Source: Hanleya hanleyi (Eukaryota > Mollusca > Polyplacophora > Lepidopleurida > Hanleyidae). From it: a stretch of DNA of 64,000 nt. Shown here in pieces: positions 11,041 to 19,851 of the stretch. The notes below the pieces were generated by a model. It ran no database searches and was not told the origin of the DNA. It saw only the letters and a list, made by a program, of their open reading frames with translations. Made by a program: the position numbers and the translations under genes. Numbering within the stretch: the stretch's first letter is position 1; every line of letters starts with the position of its first letter. The stretch lies in NCBI GenBank assembly GCA_036873755.1, contig JAVTVY010037144.1, positions 1 through 64,000 on the forward strand. Reading direction: 5' to 3'.

Positions 11041-11975
11041 GGAAAATGCCTGTATGGGGTATGGGATATCCGATGGGGTCGAGTGAGGTATCATTGTGAA
11101 GCTTAGGTGAAGGGGCATCTGATGGGCTGGGTGTGGAGTTGAAATAGCGTCATGCTGCGCATGCGCGGGTGACCAAGGGTATGGAAATAGACGTTTTGGA
11201 GCTAGGGAAGCCACTCATGGGCCGATTGGGTCGAATGGGGTATCCATGTAAAGCTTATGTGAAGGGGCATCTGACTGGCCTAGGGGCTCGGGCGTTGTCA
11301 CCAATCTGCGCATGCGCAGACAGGGAATTGTGGAAAAATGGTATGGAAATAGACGTTTTAGGGTCTAGGGGAGCCACTCATCGTCCGATGGAGTCATATG
11401 AGGTATCAATGTGAAGCACACATGAGGGGGCATCTGACTGAACTGTGTGCTTGGCCGTTGTCACCATTCTGCGCATGCGCAGACAGGGAATTGTGGGAAA
11501 AGGGTATGGAAATAGACGTTTTGGGATCTAGGGAATCCCCTAATGGTCCGATTGAGTCGAGTGAGGTATCGATGTGAAGGACACATGAGGGGGCATCCGC
11601 CTGGACTAGTGGCTTGGGCGTTGTCACCATTCTGCGCATGCGCGGTGGACCAAGGGTATGGAAATAGACGTTTTGGGATCTAGGGAAGCCCCTAATGGGT
11701 CGATTGGGTCGAGTGAGGTATCAAAGTGAAGCTTATGTGAAGGGGCATCTGCCTGGCCTAGTGTCTCGGCCGTTGCCACCATTCTGCGCATGCGCAGACA
11801 GGGAATTGTGGGAAAAGGGTATGGAAATAGACGTTTTGAGATCTAGGGGAGCCCCTAATGGGCCGATAGAGCCGTATGAGGTATCAATGTGAAGCACACA
11901 TGAGGGGGCACCCGCCTGGACTAGTGTTTCGGCCGTTGTCACCATTCTGCGCATGCGCAAACAGGGAATTGTGAG
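11041..11975 (+). repeat. Subterminal tandem repeats, left arm
   Basis: Six copies of a 151-163 bp unit are marked by the palindromic box TGCGCATGCGC at 11156, 11307, 11470, 11633, 11785 and 11948. Units also share GGTATGGAAATAGACGTTTT and 'GGCATCTG'. Frames of 65-81 aa here are repeat-derived and not called as genes. Confidence 0.85.
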
Positions 11976-12150
11976 CAACGCCCGCCAACGCCAAGCTCAA
12001 CGCTTCAACGCCCTGGTGAATTAGCCCAAAAGCTCTGATTTTCATGGAATTGTCATTAATATATTGGAAATGCAGTGACGCCCGTCAACGCTCGTAGTTA
12101 CGCCTTAACGCTCTAGCATAGCGCCTTGACGCCATGATATAGACCGGAGA
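11976..12150. promoter_or_regulatory. AACGC iteron cluster, left arm
   Basis: Many AACGC/ACGCC motifs (for example CGCCAACGCCAAGCTCAACG, CGCCTTAACGC) lie between the tandem repeats and the 3' end of the finger gene. The same heptamer type flanks the internal promoter at 13040-13150. Role unknown; replication or transcription iterons are possible. Confidence 0.45.
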
Positions 12151-12220
12151 GAGTAAACAACAACAACAAGGATGACACATGAGAGAACAACAACAACAAC
12201 AACAAGTTTTTTTCATATAG

Positions 12221-12226
12221 TTTATT
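12221..12226 (-). terminator. Polyadenylation signal AATAAA for the left finger gene
   Basis: TTTATT on the plus strand reads AATAAA on the minus strand, 210 bp past the stop codon. It is conserved in the right arm at 17131-17136. Confidence 0.5.
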
Positions 12227-12435
12227 TTTCCCTCCATCATAACATACCCACGCTTGGGGAGCCGCGTTGGGTATGTTTACAATTCAAGAAAGACTCTTGT
12301 CCAATCAGAGACCGCCATTTGGTCCTGCCATATTCGTTCTTGCCCGTTAGATGTATTCTCGGCTGCACTTGTCCAATCAGAATCCGTCCTTAAGAAAATT
12401 CCATCTTCGACCCTGTTCGCTCTCAGCCGTTTGTT

Positions 12436-13008
12436 CTAATCGGCGTCGGTCAGGCCTGGATATTCGTTGGGCAGCATATCCTGAAACAGTTGTTTGCGCA
12501 TTCTTATCGCATTTTCCAGGGCCTCGGTGGGTGGTAAACCCATATCCTCTTCCAAGTGACGCTTGGTCTTCATGATGGATCTGTGCGTGGGGTCCCCTTT
12601 CATTTCAAGCGGTAGTAAGGTATACTCTTCATAGATCGCCATGGCTGTTTTCCTGATGCGGGGCCGCATTTCGGTGTACGCCTGTTGTAAGTTATCCTGT
12701 CCCGCGTCCTCGATCGCTTCAGCGTGAGTATTGATAGCTGCTGTCACAATACGATCCCAGAAGGTAGGTTCTGCCTCACTTTCCTGGGATGGGGGCTGAC
12801 TATCTGAGGTCAAGCTCTCCATATCAGTAGATAGACTGTCAGCAATCTTGGATTCGGTATCAGTCGATGCACTCTCATCAATCTCTGTATCAGCATCTGC
12901 CTCAACGGGCTCCTCGGCGTCTTCAGTCCCATGTATATTTTTCTGGTGTCGCATCATATCGTAATGTCTGGTGAACGTGCGTTCACACTCAGAACAAGTA
13001 TAAGCCAT
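12436..13008 (-). CDS. C2H2-finger protein without ATPase domain, left arm (190 aa)
   Basis: Residues 5-26 form a C2H2 zinc finger (C5, C8, H21, H26; spacing C-x2-C-x12-H-x4-H). Residues ~30-88 are an acidic Asp/Glu/Ser-rich linker. The C-terminal ~100 residues are a helical, basic domain (FWDRIV..., ending near QLFQDML). This C-terminal domain is visibly related to the C-terminus of the neighbouring ATPase protein: both have RP/AP-R-I/L-R followed by a K-x-DP-x-H motif. The start at MAYTCSEC was chosen because both arms share it. The frame extends 52 codons further upstream in this arm, but that part translates iteron DNA. The gene lies downstream of the ATPase gene on the same strand. Function unknown; DNA binding at the iterons is a guess. 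Confidence 0.75.
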   Translation of the reverse strand: MAYTCSECERTFTRHYDMMRHQKNIHGTEDAEEPVEADADTEIDESASTDTESKIADSLSTDMESLTSDSQPPSQESEAEPTFWDRIVTAAINTHAEAIEDAGQDNLQQAYTEMRPRIRKTAMAIYEEYTLLPLEMKGDPTHRSIMKTKRHLEEDMGLPPTEALENAIRMRKQLFQDMLPNEYPGLTDAD

Positions 13009-13039
13009 GTTGACAGTTGAACGGAATACACTCGCTTTC

Positions 13040-13150
13040 ATAGACAGTAACGCCCACCAACACCCACTGTTACGCCTTAACGCCCTATATATACGCCTTA
13101 ACGCTCGTCTCAACGCTTTAACACATTTTCTTAACGCTTTAACGGCGTTT
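13040..13150 (-). promoter_or_regulatory. TATA box with GCGTTAA iterons, left arm
   Basis: Between the two genes, TATATATA (13086-13093) is surrounded by five or more GCGTTAA/GCGTTGA heptamers on the minus strand. The TATA lies about 80 bp upstream of the finger-gene start. The mirror copy is at 16196-16300. Confidence 0.6.
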
Positions 13151-13284
13151 AATGATGCGTTCAAACAAATGTTGCTTTTGTCCTATTGCTCTGACATACG
13201 CCGCTTTCCAGTTCATGCCCGAGGTTTTCAGCATCGACGCTGTTCTTTCGATTTCCATATGGACTGGGTCCTTGTCCAACAATT

Positions 13285-14373
13285 TCATATGGGCACGAGG
13301 TCGACATACTGCTGACGTAAAGCCCGTCGTAGTCTGGGTGCCAATCTGTTATGGGCTAAAATTGCAGCTTCTTTTTTCGAATATCCTTTGTGTTGAAACT
13401 TGTTTTCTGTGGCCCTCAACGTCTCGCCCAGCTCGGCGTCCATACTTTCTTTGAACAAATCCTTCAATAGCCTCGAGTTCACATTATGTTCATTCCCTTG
13501 TACGGGTACGGGTTGGGCCTTCACGATTGGGTGATATTCCGGGACTGATGGTATGAAGCGGACCCGCTGTATAGGAGTGCGCTGCTGCTGCTGCTCTGCC
13601 AGGTGTGGACTCGGCGGATGGCATAGGGGTATATGCCGTTGTGGTGATTCCTCGCCGGGTAACAGGTGGGTCGTCAGCCGACGATCTTCGGGGGTATGGG
13701 CCTTTAAATCTACGAACAGGTAGCCGTACGGACGACTTGTCGCCCCCTGAAACGCCTGCATGAAATGGTCGATGTTCTGAGGATAAATTCGACTACCAAA
13801 CACACGGATTTGTGCTCTGTCGATGGGATTGGAGAACAAAACAAAGTATTGGCAGTTCAAGGCAATATCTCTGGACGCCTTCCCTTGAGGAAAGAGATTC
13901 TGGGTCAAATAGATGACGGACAGATTCCGATGATGAGATCCTTTAGTAAACAAGTCGGCGACGTGTGAATTGTCCTTGGCCGCACTCATCAGATCATCTA
14001 GCACTACCACGTTGGTCTGCTCGGGGTCAAAGTAATATGGTTCGTTTATGTCGTGGGGAATACCTGGGACGAAGCTCACATTCTGTAACCTTGTAGTTTC
14101 GTAGGCGGGCTGCCATTGGCTATAACACCAAATCACACGTGTCGGAGCTGGGGTTGCCACACCTGCCTCTAAGAACTTCATCACCCAGGACATCTTTCCA
14201 CATGCCGTAGGGCCGCTCACCGTCATCGTATAGGGATGCTCTACTGCTCTTGTTGGACCTATAGAGGGACTCGGCGGTGTCTCTTGGTTGTGTTTGCATC
14301 GAATGTGCCTGAGCATGCTATCGCGACGAGAGAAGGTTCTCTGACAGAGCATACACGTACACGACATGTTCAT
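13285..14373 (-). CDS. C2H2-finger / HerA-FtsK-like ATPase, left arm, damaged (362 aa)
   Basis: This is probably a virus-type DNA-pumping ATPase fused to a zinc finger. Residues 7-28 form a C2H2 finger (C7, C10, H23, H28). The P-loop is at 54-61, but reads GPTACGKM: the Ser/Thr expected after GK is Met here and Thr in the other arm. Walker B is VVVLDD (122-127), followed by KGSHHRN and LTQN (156-159), which fit the conserved Gln/Asn strand of HerA/FtsK/A32-type ATPases. A 1-nt deletion near 13293, relative to the right arm, shifts the frame after residue ~359 and removes the last ~55 residues, including the domain shared with the finger protein. The product is therefore likely inactive. The frame starts just inside the microsatellite; Met3 is an alternative start. 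The exact virus family is not assigned. Confidence 0.7.
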   Translation of the reverse strand: MNMSCTCMLCQRTFSRRDSMLRHIRCKHNQETPPSPSIGPTRAVEHPYTMTVSGPTACGKMSWVMKFLEAGVATPAPTRVIWCYSQWQPAYETTRLQNVSFVPGIPHDINEPYYFDPEQTNVVVLDDLMSAAKDNSHVADLFTKGSHHRNLSVIYLTQNLFPQGKASRDIALNCQYFVLFSNPIDRAQIRVFGSRIYPQNIDHFMQAFQGATSRPYGYLFVDLKAHTPEDRRLTTHLLPGEESPQRHIPLCHPPSPHLAEQQQQRTPIQRVRFIPSVPEYHPIVKAQPVPVQGNEHNVNSRLLKDLFKESMDAELGETLRATENKFQHKGYSKKEAAILAHNRLAPRLRRALRQQYVDLVPI

Positions 14374-14440
14374 CAGTCGACCAATACAGATGAACTGATG
14401 AGGGACACATGTTCATTCCTATATTTACAGACACTACCAC

Positions 14441-14516
14441 CACCACACACACACACCACCACCAACACCACCAACACCAACACCACCAACACCACCACCA
14501 ACACCACCACCGGGCG
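14441..14516 (+). repeat. CAC/CAA microsatellite, left arm
   Basis: An (ACACC)/(ACCACC)-type tract lies upstream of the ATPase start. The right-arm counterpart is at 14833-14908 and differs slightly in repeat number. The poly-Val and poly-Thr frames here are artefacts. Confidence 0.8.
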
Positions 14517-14540
14517 TTGACGGGCGTCAACGCCCGGTGG
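14511..14540. repeat. GGGCGTTGACG hairpin near the centre, left arm
   Basis: CGGGCGTTGACG faces CGTCAACGCCCG over a very short loop. A matching hairpin lies at 14808-14836. The stem contains the same GCGTT core as the iterons. Confidence 0.55.
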
Positions 14541-14661
14541 TGGTGGTAGCCCCCGTATGGCAGAGCTCTTGGATCGGAGCTCTCGGAGCTCAAAGCTTGT
14601 GGAGATCAAAGCCCGGAAATAACGTCATCGTAGGCATGCGCGTGTACCTATGGTGCACCCT

Positions 14662-14684
14662 GTACCCGAAATTCCGTAGGGAAT
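14662..14684 (+). other. 23-bp asymmetric spacer at the palindrome centre
   Basis: The arms meet at CACCCT / AGGGTG. The 23 bases between them (GTACCCGAAATTCCG then TAGGGAAT) are not self-complementary over their full length, so the palindrome has a defined apex. Confidence 0.8.
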
Positions 14685-14966
14685 AGGGTGCACCATAGGT
14701 ACACGCGCATGCCTACGATGACGTTATTTCCGGGCTTTGATCTCCACAAGCTTTGAGCTCCGAGAGCTCCGATCCAAGAGCTCTGCCATACGGGGGCTAC
14801 CACCACCACCGGGCGTTGACGCCCGTCAACGCCCGGTGGTGGTGTTGGTGGTGGTGTTGGTGGTGTTGGTGGTGTTGGTGGTGGTGTGTGTGTGTGGTGG
14901 TGGTAGTGTCTGTAAATATAGGAATGAACATGTGTCCCTCATCAGTTCATCTGTATTGGTCGACTG

Positions 14967-16199
14967 ATGAACATGTCGTGTACGTGTACGTTCTGTCAGA
15001 GAACCTTCTCTCGTCGCGATAGCATGCTCAGGCACATTCGATGCAAACACAACCAAGAGACACCGCCGAGTCCCTCTATAGGTCCAACAAGAGCAGTAGA
15101 GCATCCCTATACGATGACGGTGAGCGGCCCTACGGCATGTGGAAAGACGTCCTGGGTGATGAAGTTCTTAGAGGCAGGTGTGGCAACCCCAGCTCCGACA
15201 CGTGTGATTTGGTGTTATAGCCAATGGCAGCCCGCCTACGAAACTACAAGGTTACAGAATGTGAGCTTCGTCCCAGGTATTCCCCACGACATAAACGAAC
15301 CATATTACTTTGACCCCGAGCGGAACGTGGTAATGCTAGATGATCTGATGAGTGCGGCCAAGGACAATTCACACGTCGCCGACTTGTTTACTAAAGGATC
15401 TCATCATCGGAATCTGTCCGTCATCTATTTGACCCAGAATCTCTTTCCTTAAGGGAAGGCGTCCAGAGATATTGCCTCGAACTGCCAATACTTTGTTTTG
15501 TTCTCCAATCCCATCGACAGAGCACAAATCCGTGTGTTTGGTAGTCGAATTTATCCTCAGAACATCGACCATTTCATGCAGGCGTTTCAGGGGGCGACAA
15601 GTCGTCCGTACGGCTACCTGTTCGTAGATTTAAAGGCCCATACCCCCGAAGATCGTCGGCTGACGACCCACCTGTTACCCGGCGAGGAATCACCACAACG
15701 GCATATACCCCTATGCCATCCGCCGAGTCCACACCTGGCAGAGCAGCAGCAGCAGCCCACTCCCATACAGCGGGTCCGCTTCATACCATCAGTCCCGGAA
15801 TATCACCCAATCGTGAAGGCCCAACCCGTACCCGTACAAGGGAATGAACATAATGTGAACTCGAGGCTATGGAAGGATTTGTTCAAAGAAAGTATGGACG
15901 CCGAGCTGGGCGAGACGTTGAGGGCCACAGAAAACAAGTTTCAACACAAAGGATATTCGAAAAAAGAAGCTGCAATTTTAGCCCATAACAGATTGGCACC
16001 CAGACTACGACGGGCTTTACGTCAGCAGTATGTCGACCTCGTGACCCATATGAAATTGTTGGACAAGGACCCAGTCCATATGGAAATCGAAAGAACAGCG
16101 TCGATGCTGAAAACCTCGGGCATGAACTGGAAAGCGGCGTATGTCAGAGCAATAGGACAAAAGCAACATTTGTTTGAACGCATCATTAAACGCCGTTAA
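14967..16199 (+). pseudogene. C2H2-finger / HerA-FtsK-like ATPase, right arm, in-frame stop
   Basis: This has the same architecture as the left copy: a C2H2 finger in the first 28 residues, P-loop GPTACGKT (with the expected Thr), Walker B, and the KGSHHRN...LTQN region. A TAA at 15450-15452 (CAA in the other arm) stops translation at codon 162. The frame then continues open to 16199, and this copy keeps the C-terminal helical domain that the left copy has lost. It also lacks three bases just before Walker B relative to the left copy (Gln-Thr replaced by Arg). It is called a pseudogene unless the stop is read through. Confidence 0.75.
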
Positions 16200-16300
16200 A
16201 GCGTTAAGAAAGTGTGTTAAAGCGTTGAGACGAGCGTTAAGGCGTATATATAGGGCGTTAAGGCGTAACAGTGGGTGTTGGTGGGCGTTACTGTCTATGA
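16196..16300 (+). promoter_or_regulatory. TATA box with GCGTTAA iterons, right arm
   Basis: GCGTTAA lies at 16201, 16234 and 16255, GCGTTGA at 16222, and GCGTTAC at 16285, around TATATATA at 16245-16252. The finger-gene ATG is about 100 bp downstream, so this is the likely promoter. The iterons begin right at the ATPase stop codon. Confidence 0.6.
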
Positions 16301-16348
16301 AAGCGAGTGTATTCCCAAAACACCCACAGTCGCCGTTCAACCGTCAAC

Positions 16349-16921
16349 ATGGCTTATACTTGTTCTGAGTGTGAACGCACGTTCACCAGACATTACGATA
16401 TGATGCGACACCAGAAAAATATACATGGGACTGAAGACGCCGAGGAGCCCGTTGAGGCAGATGCTGATACAGAGATTGATGAGAGTGCATCGACTGATAC
16501 CGAATCCAAGATTGCTGACAGTCTATCTACTGATATGGAGAGCTTGACCTCAGATAGTCAGCCCCCATCCCAGGAAAGTGAGGCAGAACCTACCTTCTGG
16601 GATCGTATTGTGACAGCAGCTATCAATACTCACGCTGAAGCGATCGAGGACGCGGGACAGGATAACTTACAACAGGCGTACACCGAAATGCGGCCCCGCA
16701 TCAGGAAAACAGCCATGGCGATCTATGAAGAGTATACCTTACTACCGCTTGAAATGAAAGGGGACCCCACGCACAGATCCATCATGAAGACCAAGCGTCA
16801 CTTGGAAGAGGATATGGGTTTACCACCCACCGAGGCCCTGGAAAATGCGATAAGAATGCGCAAACAACTGTTTCAGGATATGCTGCCCAATGAATATCCA
16901 GGCCTGACCGACGCCGATTAG
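16349..16921 (+). CDS. C2H2-finger protein without ATPase domain, right arm (190 aa)
   Basis: Same length as the left-arm protein and intact: finger C5, C8, H21, H26, then an acidic linker and the C-terminal helical domain with a GDPTH motif. Start at MAYTCSEC; an in-frame ATG at 16307 would add 14 residues not conserved in the other arm. An 18-bp stretch near 16317-16335 is absent from the left arm, so the two leaders differ. Both arms keep this gene open while both ATPase copies are damaged, which hints that the finger protein is newer, more constrained, or homogenised by gene conversion. Confidence 0.75.
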   Translation: MAYTCSECERTFTRHYDMMRHQKNIHGTEDAEEPVEADADTEIDESASTDTESKIADSLSTDMESLTSDSQPPSQESEAEPTFWDRIVTAAINTHAEAIEDAGQDNLQQAYTEMRPRIRKTAMAIYEEYTLLPLEMKGDPTHRSIMKTKRHLEEDMGLPPTEALENAIRMRKQLFQDMLPNEYPGLTDAD

Positions 16922-17130
16922 AACAAACGGCTGAGAGCGAACAGGGTCGAAGATAGAATTTTCTTAAGGACGGATTCTGATTGGACAAGTGCAGCCGAGA
17001 ATACATCTAAAGGGCAAGAACGAATATGGCAGGACCAAATGGCGGTCTCTGATTGGACAAGAGTCTTTCTTGAATTGTAAACATACCCAACGCGGCTCCC
17101 CCAGCGTGGGTATGTTATGATGGAGGGAAA

Positions 17131-17136
17131 AATAAA
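17131..17136 (+). terminator. Polyadenylation signal AATAAA for the right finger gene
   Basis: AATAAACTATATG lies 210 bp past the stop codon and is conserved in the left arm. Confidence 0.5.
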
Positions 17137-17214
17137 CTATATGAAAAAAACTTGTTGTTGTTGTTGTTGTTCTCTCATGTGTCATCCTTGTTGTTGTTGT
17201 TTTCTCTCTCCGGT

Positions 17215-17385
17215 CTATATCATGGCGTCAAGGCGCTATGCTAGAGCGTTAAGGCGTAACTACGAGCGTTGACGGGCGTCACTGCATTTCCAATATATTA
17301 ATGACAATTCCATGAAAATCAGAGCTTTTGGGCTAATTCACCAGGGTGTTGAAGCGTTGAGCTTGGCGTTGGCGGGCGTTACTCA
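17215..17385. promoter_or_regulatory. GCGTT iteron cluster, right arm
   Basis: GCGTTAAGGCG, GCGTTGACGGGCGTCAC, GCGTTGAGC and GGCGTTGGCGGGCGTTAC recur here, mirroring 11976-12150. Confidence 0.45.
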
Positions 17386-18315
17386 CAATTCCCTGTTTGC
17401 GCATGCGCAAAATGGTGACAACGGCCGAAACACTAGTCCAGGCGGGTGCCCCCTCATGTGTGCTTCACATTGATACCTCATACGGCTCTATCGGCCCATT
17501 AGGGGCTCCCCTAGATCTCAAAACGTCTATTTCCATACCCTTTTCCCACAATTCCCTGTCTGCGCATGCGCAGAATGGTGGCAACGGCCGAGACACTAGG
17601 CCAGGCAGATGCCCCTTCACATAAGCTTCACTTTGATACCTCACTCGACTCAATCGACCCATTAGGGGCTTCCCTAGATCCCAAAACGTCTATTTCCATA
17701 CCCTTGGTCCACCGCGCATGCGCAGAATGGTGACAACGCCCAAGCCACTAGTCCAGGCGGATGCCCCCTCATGTGTCCTTCACATCGATACCTCACTCGA
17801 CTCAATCGGACCATTAGGGGCTTCCCTAGATCCCAAAACGTCTATTTCCATACCCTTTTCCCACAATTCCCTGTCTGCGCATGCGCAGAATGGTGACAAC
17901 GGCCAAGCACACAGTTCAGTCAGATGCCCCCTCATGTGTGCTTCACATTGATACCTCATATGACTCCATCGGACGATGAGTGGCTCCCCTAGACCCTAAA
18001 ACGTCTATTTCCATACCATTTTTCCACAATTCCCTGTCTGCGCATGCGCAGATTGGTGACAACGCCCGAGCCCCTAGGCCAGTCAGATGCCCCTTCACAT
18101 AAGCTTTACATGGATACCCCATTCGACCCAATCGGCCCATGAGTGGCTTCCCTAGCTCCAAAACGTCTATTTCCATACCCTTGGTCACCCGCGCATGCGC
18201 AGCATGACGCTATTTCAACTCCACACCCAGCCCATCAGATGCCCCTTCACCTAAGCTTCACAATGATACTTCACTCGACCCCATCGGATATCCCATACCC
18301 CATACAGGCATTTTC
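17386..18315 (-). repeat. Subterminal tandem repeats, right arm
   Basis: Mirror of 11041-11975: 151-163 bp units with GCGCATGCGC boxes (17398 to 18201) and the complement of the GGTATGGAAATAGACG segment. Confidence 0.85.
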
Positions 18316-18575
18316 CCGTATAGATTTAATATGCAAATGTTCGAATCAGGGGAGAAAACCATAACTATGACAAAAAATCAGAACCGACATCTGGAGTTAA
18401 CTCCCCTTTGGAACTCTTCTGTGTTGACCAAGTACCCCCTTCAATTTTACCCGGAGGAACTCAAAACTTGGCATCCAGCCAAGGCTGATGCAATCCATAA
18501 CCACAACGCCACCTACCGCCACCAAGAGTTACCTCCCCCGGCAAAATAAGCGGTTTTTACTCTTTCTATACTACT

Positions 18576-18581
18576 CATGTA
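18576..18581 (+). repeat. Right target-site duplication CATGTA
   Basis: It follows the outer end CTATACTACT and is identical to 10775-10780. Confidence 0.8.
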
Positions 18582-18589
18582 AGCCTCCT

Positions 18590-18780
18590 GTCTGTGTCGT
18601 ATGTGCTGTCCTCAGTGTTTTATTGGGTGGATTTAGGGTGTCTGGTTCCATGCTGCTTCAAAGATTTCTTGTTTGAAGTAGCAGGAACGCAACTTGGCTG
18701 GGTGGTGCTTAGTTGGTTCGTCTTGATATAGCTGAAATATTGTTGAAAGCGACGTTAAATTCTATTCACTCATCCTACTC
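18590..18780 (+). repeat. SINE-like repeat with GACGTTAAA tail
   Basis: It ends with GCTGAAATATTGTTG, AAAGCGACGTTAAA and TTCACTCATCC, the 3' signature of widespread gastropod SINE-like repeats. A related tail is at 40080-40140. Confidence 0.5.
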
Positions 18781-18820
18781 GATTAAACCAAAAGCATGAA
18801 CTTGTCAATGGTATACGATT

Positions 18821-19110
18821 TAAAGAAATCGAACGCCGACGTGTTCTGAGTGTTCAAGATTGAATACGTGTGTTTAATTTGTGAATACCTATGTTAGAGT
18901 TTAGAATGCTATTGTTCAATATTTGAATACGTGTGTTAAAATAATGAACACATGTGTTCATAATGCGTTCTGCATTTGAATACCTGCGTTAATGATTTGA
19001 ATGCTAAAGTTCAAACTGAACATGGGAGATAACAATTTGAACACATTTACGCGTTCAATAAGTGTTACAAGTTAGGCGTTCAATAACTGAAAACCTCAGT
19101 TTACAGTGTA
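18821..19110 (+). mobile_element. TA-flanked MITE, copy 1 (GAACGCCGACGTGTT family)
   Basis: It is rich in TTGAAC/GTTCAA words and ends CTCAGTTTACAGTG then TA. The second copy (42234-42494) has both terminal inverted repeats; the left terminus of this copy is degraded. Confidence 0.55.
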
Positions 19111-19554
19111 GGTAGATACTCATTGTGCAAATATATATACGAATTGAGATATATTTTTATAGATATACCTGTGGTGATGTTTACCCAGAATTCAATCACA
19201 ATTTCTCAGAACCAGAATCAAATAGAATTCGCTGAATTTCAGTCGGCTTTTACATCCAGAATTTGAAAAGCCTGAATACCGCATTGGCTATACTGAAGGA
19301 ATTTCCGACGGACGCAGTTTTATCAGCCAGTATATACTAAATGTGACCTTTGATCAGCTTCTGAGAATCCACATAACACCAATGTACATATGTAACATTA
19401 TACCGTTTCAGTCTTTTGATGAGGTCAGTATGTGGTGTCTGATAACCTTCTCGTTAAGTTGGTGAAAGCAGATAGAATACAGTAGACTTTGCTCTCGACA
19501 ATCTCCAGCCTGCAGTCAGCCATAGTGTAATCATTGGCTGAGAAGCCGCACACG

Positions 19555-19851
19555 TCACGCCGAGTCAGTATCAAACATGTATTTACGAACCCGCTCTGGA
19601 GTCGGTTGGAAAATTAGCGACAGCTGTGTGAGGATGAATGGTCCAATGGGGAAAGAGTAACACATACAGACATAATAAAGATTTATATTAATGGCATTTG
19701 AAGCGAAAGTTAATATTAAATATCCGGATGTTTTTGAAAGATACTTCCCTGTGTAAAATATATATAATACGTTCACATGGAGGGTAGCCGCCACATACAG
19801 GCCTACGTATATCACTGCGCTTTTGATGCTTTCACAAGAAAATCTTATCAT
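19555..19851 (-). CDS. Doubtful hydrophobic frame (98 aa), possible membrane-protein exon
   Basis: It contains two to three hydrophobic stretches (SAVIYVGLYVAATL, GYLILTFAS, YYVCMCYSFPIGPFIL) and a polar C-terminus. It could be a terminal exon of a membrane protein or a chance frame. Not recognised; no promoter or partner exon found. Confidence 0.2.
   Translation of the reverse strand: MIRFSCESIKSAVIYVGLYVAATLHVNVLYIFYTGKYLSKTSGYLILTFASNAININLYYVCMCYSFPIGPFILTQLSLIFQPTPERVRKYMFDTDSA

Larger units (their letters stand above)
10781..14661 (+). repeat. Left arm of the giant inverted repeat
   Basis: It matches the complement of 14685-18575 with scattered substitutions and a few small indels. 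Examples are a 1-nt deletion near 13293 and a ~18-nt absence near 13022 relative to the other arm. Confidence 0.9.
10781..18575. mobile_element. Palindromic virus-like element, Polinton/Maverick-like ends, 7.8 kb
   Basis: The left arm (10781-14661) and right arm (14685-18575) are near-perfect reverse complements around a 23-bp spacer. The outer ends are AGTAGTATAGAAAGAG and its complement, flanked by a 6-bp direct repeat, so the whole palindrome was inserted as one unit. Each arm carries, from the outside in: a unique segment, ~150-165 bp tandem repeats, GCGTT iterons, a C2H2-finger gene, a TATA/iteron promoter, a C2H2-ATPase gene, a CA/CAC-rich microsatellite, and a hairpin near the centre. 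No integrase, polymerase or capsid frame is present, so integration must have used proteins in trans. It could be a non-autonomous Polinton relative, a degenerate member of another dsDNA virus-like group, or a captured head-to-head replication product. Confidence 0.8.
14685..18575 (-). repeat. Right arm of the giant inverted repeat
   Basis: It matches the complement of 10781-14661 almost throughout, ending CTATACTACT before the second CATGTA. Confidence 0.9.

Noticed and set aside
10993..11978. Several 65-81 aa frames in the subterminal array (and mirrors at 17397-18549)
   Set aside because: They repeat with the ~160-bp unit on both strands, so they follow from the repeat.
12436..13164. Longer 242-aa version of the left finger protein
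   Set aside because: The extra N-terminal part translates GCGTT iteron and TATA DNA (ALRRALRRIYRALRR) and is not in the same frame in the right arm; the start at 13008 is shared by both arms.
14318..15104. Frames rich in Val/Trp/Cys or Thr/Asn across both inner microsatellites
   Set aside because: They are translations of the CAC/GTG repeat and antisense of the ATPase start.
10781..18575. Simple inverted segmental duplication of host DNA
   Set aside because: The 6-bp direct repeat lies outside both arms and the ends carry the same AG...CT terminus, which fits one insertion event.
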